Assembly: GCA_963789075.1 (NCBI GenBank)
Contig: CAWBJQ010000011.1
Span: 124,001 to 188,000, forward strand
Length of the DNA stretch: 64,000 nucleotides
Source: DATATJ01 sp963789075
GTDB lineage: Bacteria > Acidobacteriota > Vicinamibacteria > Vicinamibacterales > CAVVIG01
Direction of reading: 5' to 3'
Position 1 is the stretch's first letter, and each line of letters opens with the position of its first letter. Shown here in pieces: positions 56,677-64,000 of the stretch. The notes under the pieces are model-generated. The model did not search any database. It saw only the letters and a program-made list of their open reading frames with translations, and had not been told where the DNA came from. The translations under genes were made by a program, and so were the position numbers.

Positions 56677-58150
56677 TCAGCGCGACCGCGACACGCCTCC
56701 CGGCGCCTCGGTGGTTGGCGCCTGGGGCCGCAGCTCGAAGCTGCCGCCGAGCGCCAGGTGAAGATTCACGCGCTGGACGCGCTGCTCGGCCTGCATCCGG
56801 ATGAGCGCGGAGCGGGTGGCGTTCAGCGCAAGCTGCCGCTGCTCGACGAACCTGAGATCGGTACTCCCGACATTGAACTGGGTCTGCACGACGGTGAGCG
56901 CTTGCTGATTGTCGGAGAGCACCTGCGCCAGGATCTGCTCGCGCTCGCGCGCGGCGATCTCGGCAGCCAGCGCGCTTTCCACTTCGCCGAAGGCGCGCAG
57001 TCCCACCGCGCCGTACTCGGCGATCGCCTGTTTCTGCTCGGCCGTCCGAATCTCGACCTGCGTCTTGAGCGCGCCGCCCTTGTAAAGCGGCGCGACGCAG
57101 GTTGGCGCCGACGCTCCACACCGGATTGTCGTGATCCTTCAGCACGAACAGCTCGCTCGAGATCGCGCTGACGCCCGTCGTCAGGGCGATGACCGGCAGG
57201 CGGGCCGCCTTGGCCTCACCAATCCGATTGAACGCGACCGCCACGCGCCGCTCCGCGGCGACGACGTCCGGCCGCCGCTCCAGCAGCTCCGATGGCAGCC
57301 CCGGCCGGCACCTCGCCGGGGAAGCCGGGCAGCTGCGGCGCGATGGCCGCCGCAGCCGAGGGATAGCGGCCGAGCAGGAGCTCGAGCGCTCGAATCGCTT
57401 GCGCACGTCCCAGCTCGAGCTGGCGCAGGACGTCGCGATAGCTCCCGACGCTCGGCGCGCGCCACGAACACATCCTCTTGATTGCCGACGCCGACGCGCG
57501 CTCGTTCGTCGGCCAGGCGCACGAGCTCCTCGCTCGCCCGAATGGTCTCGCGCGCCGCTTCGACCTGCAAGCCGGCTTCGGTCGCGAGGAACCAGCTCTT
57601 GGCCACGAGGGCGGCAATCGACTCGCGCGCGTATACGAAATCCGCTTGCGCCGACGCGGCTTGCGCGGAGCTCGCGGCCCGGCCGTAGCGCACGCGGCCC
57701 CAGAGGTCGAGCCTCCCAGGTCACCGTGAGCAGGGCGCCCTGGATACCCGAACTGTCCCCGGACAACTTGCCGCCGCCGCGCGCGAGCAAATCCACCGAC
57801 GGGTACAGCTTCGCGCCCGCCAGTTTGGCGTAGAGCCATCGCCTGCTCGACGCGCGCGGCGCCGACGCGCAGATCGGCGTTGTGCGCAATCGCTTCGGCG
57901 ACCGCCGCCGTCAACTGATCGTCGTGGAACTCCGCGAGCCAGTTGTCGGCAACCGCGCCGGCGCCGGCGCCCGCGCGCCGTCCACTGCGCCGGCGTCTGC
58001 AGCGTCGGCAGCGCCTGCTCTTTGATGGCCGCCGCGTCAGGCGGCTTCTTCAGCGCACATCCCGCGACCATCGTCGCCACCAATGCGGTGGCGAGCGAGA
58101 GCCACGGCGGCCTGGAGCCGGCGCCGTGCAGTCAAACGAGGACGAGCCAT
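56677..58150 (-). CDS. Outer membrane efflux protein (NodT/OprM family), frameshifted
   Basis: About 490 residues. A lipoprotein signal (ALVATMVAGCALKKPPDAA) precedes paired TolC-like repeats: VAEAIAHNADLRVGAARVEQ, FVYARESIAALVAKSWFLAT, RPDVVAAERRVAVAFNRIGE, AFGEVESALAAEIAAREREQ and LTVVQTQFNVGSTDLRFVEQ. About eight shifts. The trimeric outer-membrane channel for the HlyD-type protein encoded just upstream. ATG at 58150. Confidence 0.87.
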
Positions 58151-58161
58151 CGTGCCGTCCT

Positions 58162-59438
58162 TCAGTGGAGACTGATCTGGTGCTTGATGATGATGTAGTC
58201 GGTGTACGACGACACCCGCATCAGCACCTTTCGGATGAGGTGAATGAGCGTCAAGTGTTCGGTGTAGATCGCGGCGGCGCCGCGGGCGCCCGCCGCCAGG
58301 AAGAGTGCGTTGTCGTGCTCGGCGACCACGAGCTTCACCGGGAACTGGCCAGGAGGCGCGGAAACGACGGTCGTCGGCGGGAGATTGCCGTTCGCGTCCA
58401 GCTGCCCCTGCGACTGAGCCCAGATCACCGAGTCCACGTGCGCTTTGATGATGCGGCCCGGGTAGGTGTCGAGCGTGATTTCCGCTTCGTTCCCCGGCTC
58501 GACCTGGTGCAGTTCGTTCTGGCTGAATAGCGCGAAGATCTGGTAGTCCGTGTCGACGAAGGTCATCACCTCGTTGAACGGCATACCGGCGACAAAGAAG
58601 CCGGGCCGAAGCATCACGTTCACCATCGTGCCGTTGGCCGGCGCGACGACGGTCGTCTGCGACAGATTCCAGCGGGCGTTCTCGAGCTGGGCGCGCGTCG
58701 TGTCCACCTGCGCCTGGGACGACCCGCACCTGCGCCTGCGCCGTGGCGATCTGCGCCTTGACGCCTGCCACGGCGGCGAAGTCCCCTTTGACCCGGCCGG
58801 ACAGCTTCTCCCGCACCTGCTGCTCGGCCGCACGCCCCGCGGCGATCTGCCCGGTGAGCTCGTTGACGTTGGTCTGTGCCTGCTCCAGATCGAACCGATT
58901 CCCGGCGCCGGCGGCGGCGAGCTCCGTATTCTGCGCCACGCGTTTCTTTGCGAGATCGAGCGACGCCTGCAGGGTCGTCACCTTGTTCGTCGCCTGGTTG
59001 AGCTGCTCGTCCAGCTCGCGCTCGCTCGACACCGCGTCGGGAAGGCGCGCCTGCATCTCGTTGAGCCGGGCCTGATCGGCGCCGACCTTCGCCTCAGCCG
59101 ACACCAGCTGCGCCTCGAGCGACCGCACCTCGATCTCGTAAGGCGTCGGGTCGATCCGGAACAGCACGTCACCCTTCTTCACCGGCCGGTTGTTCTCGAC
59201 CGGTACTTCGATCACGCGTCCCCGCACCTGCGACACGATGGGCACGACGTACTTGACGACCCTGACATCGGCGGTCGTCGGCGCGAAGATGTTCAGCAGC
59301 AGCAGCATCGTCGCCAGTGCGACGACCGGGAGTGATCGCGACGGCGACCTTCCACGGCGTCGTCCACGGCAGCAGCTTGAACTTGATGAAGATCAGCCAG
59401 ACGAAGAAACAGTAGATGCCGAGCAGCAGGGCTTCCAT
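58162..59438 (-). CDS. HlyD-family membrane fusion protein (EmrA/YiaV-like), frameshifted
   Basis: About 425 residues. N-terminal membrane segments (MEALLLGIYCFFVWLIFIKF, then a second helix ending LLLLNIFAPTTADV); barrel-sandwich half-motif VSQVRGRVIEVPVENNRPVK, KGDVLFRIDPTPYEIEVRSL; a coiled-coil hairpin from about 100 to 240; TTVVAPANGTMVNVMLRPGF as the second lipoyl half. Shifts near 59330 and 58715. Its ATG overlaps the DUF3302 stop (TAATG). Partner of the following OMF gene; no RND or MFS pump lies next to it. Confidence 0.9.
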
Positions 59439-60013
59439 TACGCGACCTCGTTCCGATCGGTCGGCGCGGCCAGCCGCGACTCGAGCGCGGCCAGGTCGGC
59501 GCGAATGGCGTCGAGCTCATTGGCCGGCACACCGCGCGCTTCGAGCGCGGCCACGCGCTGCCGTATGTCCGTGGCGGCGTCTTCCGGCTCCGGAAGGCCG
59601 TGCTCCTTGAAGTAGTCGGGATGCTTGTCGGTTCCGTAGGCCAGTTTGTAGCCGACGGGTTTGGTGTACGCCCACAGCCAGGCGATCGGCCAGAGCAGTC
59701 CCCCGAAGACGAGCGACAGCAGGCACAGCGTGCGGATGGCCTCGAACTGCGGATGGTGCCGCTTGTGCGCGATCTTTTCCGGAAGAACGTGCACCATCCA
59801 GAACAGGACGATGAGCACGACCGGGATGACGAAGATCACGAAGAGCGCCAGGTACTTCGCCATCGCATCTTCGAGCTCGGGCGACATCATCGACGCCTCT
59901 GCGTCGGCGGGCCGAGCCAGCGACCACACGGCGACCAGCAGACCGACGTAAACGATCCGAGAGATGCGATGCGCCCAGGCCGCACCGTTGAGGACACCAG
60001 GATTCGACTTCAT
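59438..60013 (-). CDS. DUF3302 inner-membrane protein (YiaW-like)
   Basis: Intact, about 191 residues. A signal-like first helix (ISRIVYVGLLVAVWSLARPA), then LALFVIFVIPVVLIVLFWMV, VLPEKIAHKRHHPQFEAI, LCLLSLVFGGLLWPIAWLWA and the DUF3302 tail KLAYGTDKHPDYFKEHG. A C-terminal coiled coil follows (AALEARGVPANELDAIRADL). In E. coli the relative YiaW is paired with the HlyD-like YiaV, as here. Likely a helper of the exporter. Confidence 0.9.
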   Translation of the reverse strand: MKSNPGVLNGAAWAHRISRIVYVGLLVAVWSLARPADAEASMMSPELEDAMAKYLALFVIFVIPVVLIVLFWMVHVLPEKIAHKRHHPQFEAIRTLCLLSLVFGGLLWPIAWLWAYTKPVGYKLAYGTDKHPDYFKEHGLPEPEDAATDIRQRVAALEARGVPANELDAIRADLAALESRLAAPTDRNEVA

Positions 60014-60443
60014 TGAGCTACCTGAGACTCCACGTGAGCACGGCGCGTGCCCGACTGCCGCACGGCGCGGCCGAGGCGAATCTGTTGTGCCGCAATGAGT
60101 TGCCGGTTGGTCTCTCGTGATGCGCTCGGCGACGCGGGGTGAGGATCTCCGGCGCTTCGGGTTGCCTCCATCATTCCGGGGGACACGGCCGTCCAGGTTG
60201 CGTCCGCACGGAAGTTCCGAAGGCACACGAATCAGGTCGACGTGACCCGCGCGGCTTCCAGGCCAGGCCATCGAACAATCATGGTCGTCCCCCCGGAATA
60301 GCGGAGGCGACCCGAGATCCCGTAGGCAAACTGCAGCGCTCGTTTGCCTCGCGCCTGGGATTCTGGCGTCGCTACCGGACCTTGGCCGCGGTACGGGCGT
60401 TGCTGCCCTTCGAGGCTTCTTGTAACGCGCGGGAGAGGTGGCC
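60014..60443. other. Gene-free divergent spacer
   Basis: 430 bases between the DUF3302 gene and a plus-strand secreted protein. The frames present (73-75 codons) look like nothing recognisable. It should hold both promoters, but I could not pick a convincing pair. No repeat or hairpin stands out. Confidence 0.5.
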
Positions 60444-61021
60444 ATGACGGTTTCACACAGAACGACTGGTTCCACGGTGCTTTTGGCGGCGCTACTGGCG
60501 ACGCCGGCGTCCCTTCGTGGACAGGCGCCAGCCGAAGTATTCACGGCCACCGCGGCGGTCAAGGGCGCCGCGGCGGATCGGCGAGCGCGGCGGTGACGGT
60601 CAGCATCGACCGCAAGATGTCGCAGCCCGAGGCAGAGACGTTGACGGCCGCGTTCAAAAGCGGAGGCGCGGCCGCCTTTCGGAAGGCGCTCGTCGGGGTG
60701 CCCCCCACCGGCTGGGTGCAGATTGGCGCAGGCCGTGCCACGCCGACGCGCTTCACGATCGAGCGTATCGTCGGCGGCGGCCGGCTTTTGACGATCATCA
60801 CGGATCAGCCGCTGTTGTTCGTCGGTGCGGGCGTGCCAGATGCCAAGGCCAAAGAAGGCTACGACTTTGCCGTCATCGACCTCGAGGTCGATGCCAACGG
60901 CGGCGGCTCGGGGACGTTGGCGCCCGCCGCAAAAATCAAAATGAATCAGGATGCGTTCGCGGTCGAGGATTACGGCGGCGTCGAGATCGTCCGGCTGACG
61001 GCAGTCAAGAAGACGAAGTGA
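60444..61021 (+). CDS. Secreted protein of unknown function, frameshifted once
   Basis: About 192 residues. Signal peptide VLLAALLATPASLRGQAPAE, then after one shift near 60570 a single domain with SAAVTVSIDRKMSQPEAETL, AAFRKALVGVPPTGWVQIGA, FTIERIVGGGRLLTIITDQP and YDFAVIDLEVDANGGGSGTL to AVEDYGGVEIVRLTAVKK. This reads as a compact beta protein seen in several acidobacterial genomes. No catalytic residues identified. GGGAGAGG precedes the ATG. Confidence 0.75.
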
Positions 61022-61170
61022 GCTGAGCGTTCTGTTTTCCCGCGAACGCTGCACGGTCACCGCCCGCCGGTTGTTCCTGTTCTCGATCATCTTCTGACGC
61101 TGCTGTGGAGCGCCCTCGTCCGTCGATCGGTCCTGGCGCTCTCCGGGCGTGGCCCGAACCGGGGGGAATC

Positions 61171-61893
61171 ATGATCGAGGCACCGGTGACGCCTTCGAGC
61201 AACGAGCGAGAGCCGGTCATAGATCCCCGACGCGACCGTCGGCGACGCATGCTGCGCCGTCCGACCTTTCCGGCCGTGCTCGGCATGCTGGTCGCGCTCA
61301 TCGTGATCGTGCCGCTGGTCGAGGAGCTGGGCCACCTGCGTGCGGGCCGGATGCTCGGTCTGGCTGGCCTGACGGTCCCGATTCTGGCGGTGGCCGCGGC
61401 AAGCGATCGCCAGGGGCATCGTCGCGTCGCCTTCGCCTTGGCCGCGATCTCGGCCCTGGCCAACGGTGCGACGCTGCCAGACTGGGGCGTTCCGTTCTGG
61501 GCGGGCAGCGGCGCCTCGTTGATCTTCCTCGCGTATACGACGTACCTCGTGCTGGGCATCGTGCTGCGAAGCGCGCGCGTGACCAAGGAGATCGTGGCGG
61601 GCGCGCTCGCCAGCTACGTGATGATCGGCTTGACCTGGGCGATCGCGTTCGGCGTCGTCGAAACGCGCTGGCCCGGCTCGATTCACTTCGCCGGAGACAA
61701 CCCCGAGGCGCGCTTCTCGGATCTCCTGTATTTCAGCTACGTCTCGCTGCTGACGATTGGCTACGGCGACATCACGCCCGTGTCGGCGGCCGCTCGCACG
61801 CTCGTCGTGCTCGAAGGACTGCTCGGCATGGCGTTCACGACGGTGCTGCTCGCCGTGCTGGTCGCCAAGGCCCTGCGCGGAGAAGACGAATGA
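61171..61893 (+). CDS. Two-pore-helix potassium channel family protein
   Basis: Intact, 240 residues. Four to five N-terminal hydrophobic segments, then a pore module: SYVMIGLTWAIAFGVVETRW, the selectivity filter in YVSLLTIGYGDITPVSAAAR, and a last helix LLGMAFTTVLLAVLVAKAL. No cytosolic TrkA-N/RCK domain. GGGGGAA lies before the ATG at 61171. The stop overlaps the following permease start (ATGA). Confidence 0.93.
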   Translation: MIEAPVTPSSNEREPVIDPRRDRRRRMLRRPTFPAVLGMLVALIVIVPLVEELGHLRAGRMLGLAGLTVPILAVAAASDRQGHRRVAFALAAISALANGATLPDWGVPFWAGSGASLIFLAYTTYLVLGIVLRSARVTKEIVAGALASYVMIGLTWAIAFGVVETRWPGSIHFAGDNPEARFSDLLYFSYVSLLTIGYGDITPVSAAARTLVVLEGLLGMAFTTVLLAVLVAKALRGEDE

Positions 61894-62981
61894 CCGCTAC
61901 ACAAGCCACGCTCACCCCGGCGGATGTCCCTCGCGCGACGCTGGGTGTTCTGATCATCGTCGTCCTGATCGCGTTGACGATCTGGATTCTGCGGCCCTTC
62001 CTCGGCGCCATTGTCTGGGCCTTGATGATCGTCGTGGCGACGTGGCCCATCATGCGACAGCTGCAGGCGTGGCTGTGGGGCAGCCGGGCGCTGGCCGTTG
62101 CGGCCATGACCGGGGCGTTGCTCCTCCTGCTGGTCCTGCCGTTCTCGATCGCCATCGCCACGATCGTCTCCAACTCTGGTGAGATCGTCGAATGGGCCGC
62201 GACGCTGCGGTCGTTCACGCTGCCGCCACCACCCGACTGGCTGAGCACGGTACCCCTCGTCGGGACCCGGGCAGTTGAGGCGTGGCAGAAGATCGCCGCC
62301 AGTCAGCTCGCCGACGTCGCGTCGGCGGCGACGCCCTATGCCACGGCGGCCATTCAGTGGATAGCGAGCACGATGCGAGGCGTGGGCTGGCTGCTCGTGC
62401 AGGTTCTGCTCACGCTCGCCATTGCCGCCGTGATGTACGTGAAGGGCGAGCGCGCGGCCGATGGACTGCTCCGCTTCGGCCGGCGGCTCGCAGGCGAAGC
62501 TGGCGACCGCGTTGTGCGGCTCGCCGCACAGGCCATCCGTGGCGTGGCGCTCGGCGTGGTCGTCACGGCATTGGCGCAGGCCGTGCTGGTCGGCATCGGC
62601 CTGACGGCGGCCGGCGTGCCCTTTGCGGCGCTGCTTTCCATGGTGGCCTTGGTCTTGTGCATCGCCCAGCTCGGCCCGGTGCTCGTGCTTGCTCCCGCGG
62701 TGATCTGGCTGTACTGGCAGGGCGCGGCCTGGGCCGCGACCGGCCTGCTGATCTGGACGCTGGTGGTCGGCCCGCTCGACAATATCTTGCGCCCGATCCT
62801 GATGACCAAAGGCGCGGATTTGCCGATGATGCTGATGTTCGCCGGCGTGATAGGTGGACTGCTCGCGTTCGGGCTGATCGGCATATTCGTCGGCCCCGTC
62901 GTGCTCGCCGTGAGCTACACGCTGCTCGGCGCATGGATGGCGATCCCGCCGAATGCCCCCGCCATGAGCGACGTTCAATGA
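61890..62981 (+). CDS. AI-2E family (YdiK/PerM-like) membrane protein
   Basis: Intact, 363 residues. Eight membrane helices in the PF01594 pattern: ATLGVLIIVVLIALTIWILR, WALMIVVATWPIMRQLQA, a long extracytoplasmic coil, RGVGWLLVQVLLTLAIAAVM, LLSMVALVLCIAQLGPVLVL, VGPLDNILRPILMTKGADLP and GLLAFGLIGIFVGPVVLAVS. Members have been linked to autoinducer-2 export and to Na+/H+ exchange; the role here is open. Cotranscribed with the K+ channel. Confidence 0.93.
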   Translation: MTATQATLTPADVPRATLGVLIIVVLIALTIWILRPFLGAIVWALMIVVATWPIMRQLQAWLWGSRALAVAAMTGALLLLLVLPFSIAIATIVSNSGEIVEWAATLRSFTLPPPPDWLSTVPLVGTRAVEAWQKIAASQLADVASAATPYATAAIQWIASTMRGVGWLLVQVLLTLAIAAVMYVKGERAADGLLRFGRRLAGEAGDRVVRLAAQAIRGVALGVVVTALAQAVLVGIGLTAAGVPFAALLSMVALVLCIAQLGPVLVLAPAVIWLYWQGAAWAATGLLIWTLVVGPLDNILRPILMTKGADLPMMLMFAGVIGGLLAFGLIGIFVGPVVLAVSYTLLGAWMAIPPNAPAMSDVQ

Positions 62982-62993
62982 TGTTTTGTCTTG

Positions 62994-63036
62994 CGCTTGC
63001 CCGCGGCAAGCGGGTTCACAAAACCGAATCGGTTTT
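62994..63036. terminator. Bidirectional terminator pair
   Basis: Two hairpins between convergent genes: CGCTTGCC/GGCAAGCG with a 3-base loop (62994-63012), then AAAACCG-AAT-CGGTTTT (63020-63036). The A/T ends of the second give a U-tract in both directions. Confidence 0.7.
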
Positions 63037-63062
63037 CGTCCTGCCGCGCATCGGTCGTACGC

Positions 63063-64000
63063 TCACGCTTTCGTGAGCATGACGATGACCGGGCCCCAGG
63101 CCGTCAGGATGATGTTCCCGATTGCGTAGGGCACGGTGTATCCGAGAACAGGGATCTTGCTTTCTGCTTCGTCCTGGATCGCTCGCAGCGCTGCCGTGAC
63201 GGTTCCCGCCCCGGCGGCGGCGCCCAACAGGATCACCGGGTTCATCTTCAGGATGTGGCGTCCGAACAGCAGCGCCACCATGTGCGGCGTGGCCGCGACA
63301 ATGAACCCGACGAGCAGCAGGCTCGGCCCGGTCTGGCGAAGCCCGGCAACGAACGTCGGGCCCGCGGTCAATCCGACGATGCCGATGAAGACAGCAAGGC
63401 CAACGGTGTCGAAGATCCAGAGGGCCGGTTCCGGGATTCTGCCGAACGTCGGATACACCGAGCGCAACCAGCCGAAAACCAGTCCCATGATGAGCGCACC
63501 TCCACTCGTCGTGAGCGTGAGCGGAAGCCCTCCGACCGTGAGCGTCAACAGTCCAACGAGACCGCCGACCACAATGCCCAGGCCGAGGAACACCACGTCC
63601 GACTCACTGGATGGACGCTCGATGTAGCCCAGCGCCTTTCCGGTGCGCTCGACGTCGCGCGCAGCGCCGGCGAGCCGGAGAAGGTCGCCCCGGTTGATGA
63701 TGGTTTCGGCACCGAAGGGAATTTCCTCGCCGCCACGGATCAATTTCACGAGGGCGACGCCTCGCCCGTGTTGCTGGGCCAGCACCATAAGTGGTTGCTC
63801 CGTCACCTCTCGCTTCGTCACCACTACGTCGAGCGTCGCGAACGGAAAGTCAAGCAGCTCAGGGTCCTCGATTTCCTCTCGAAGTGGCAGGCTTCCACCG
63901 AGCAGCACTCTCCGCCGGGCCGCAATGGCTACGACGTCACCCGAATGTAAAATGGTTTCCGGGTTGGCGTCGATGAGCTCCGCACCTCGTCGGATGCGTT
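63063..64000 (-). CDS. AspT/YidE-type antiporter family protein, partial
   Basis: The frame is open to the right edge, so the N-terminal half is missing. The visible 312 residues hold part of two TrkA-C domains (HSGDVVAIAARRRVLLGGSL; GRGVALVKLIRGGEEIPFGA with NRGDLLRLAGAARDVERT). A C-terminal AspT membrane domain follows: DVVFLGLGIVVGGLVGLLTL, SGGALIMGLVFGWLRSVYP and LLGAAAGAGTVTAALRAIQD. This is the aspartate:alanine exchanger family layout. Substrate not known. Confidence 0.9.
   Translation of the reverse strand, partial: RIRRGAELIDANPETILHSGDVVAIAARRRVLLGGSLPLREEIEDPELLDFPFATLDVVVTKREVTEQPLMVLAQQHGRGVALVKLIRGGEEIPFGAETIINRGDLLRLAGAARDVERTGKALGYIERPSSESDVVFLGLGIVVGGLVGLLTLTVGGLPLTLTTSGGALIMGLVFGWLRSVYPTFGRIPEPALWIFDTVGLAVFIGIVGLTAGPTFVAGLRQTGPSLLLVGFIVAATPHMVALLFGRHILKMNPVILLGAAAGAGTVTAALRAIQDEAESKIPVLGYTVPYAIGNIILTAWGPVIVMLTKA

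Overview
The window is about 65% GC with densely packed genes, many joined by 4-base ATGA or GTGA overlaps. Two tandem ADOP-type (duplicated orphan MacB-like) permeases at the left end, TAXI and SpoIVB-like proteins, and intergenic hairpin repeats suggest an Acidobacteriota chromosome, perhaps Vicinamibacteria; this placement is inference. No phage, CRISPR array or rRNA is visible.

Layout. 1-3.6 kb: two ADOP permeases. 3.7-6.7 kb (minus): a JAMM peptidase, then thiolase and two CoA-transferase subunits for acetoacetate metabolism. 6.8-12.8 kb (minus): a secreted penicillin-acylase-type Ntn hydrolase beside a TAXI lipoprotein, histidine kinase and OmpR-type regulator operon. 12.8-23.5 kb (minus): one aromatic supercluster in the order aroDE-trpE-trpG-trpD-trpC-trpF-trpB-trpA-chorismate mutase-aroF-tyrA, preceded by a promoter, a leader peptide with Trp-Trp-Tyr-Trp codons and a terminator/antiterminator pair, that is, a ribosome-mediated attenuator. 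23.8-28 kb (plus): an S55 peptidase and a beta-propeller protein. 28-29.6 kb (minus): ECF sigma factor and anti-sigma factor. 29.7-31 kb: TPR protein. 31.4-34.9 kb (minus): a very large sigma-54 activator, divergent from aroC (35-36.2 kb).

36.2-36.8 kb holds a GxxExxY (PD-(D/E)XK-type) gene enclosed by inverted repeats whose gene-free relatives lie elsewhere in the window. Housekeeping genes follow: def-fmt-rsmB; PASTA protein-rpe-thioesterase-epimerase-bamD; pgsA; a sugar nucleotidyltransferase with a phosphomannomutase; and tRNA-Gly(CCC). 46.5-54.6 kb (minus) is a run of exported and membrane proteins, including a FAM20C-like secreted kinase-fold protein and a NarL-type regulator. Four genes or gene starts there carry the operator ATGC-N7-GCAT. 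55.2-60 kb (minus): DUF3302-HlyD-OMF exporter genes plus an ATP/ADP-carrier-like protein. 60.4-63 kb (plus): a secreted protein, a K+ channel and an AI-2E family permease. The right edge cuts an AspT-type antiporter.

About half the genes, including essential single-copy ones, contain one or more net frame changes, usually in short CG tracts or homopolymers. I treat these as sequence errors in the assembly, and each affected gene is annotated over its full span with the breaks noted. Endpoints of such genes are less certain than those of intact genes.
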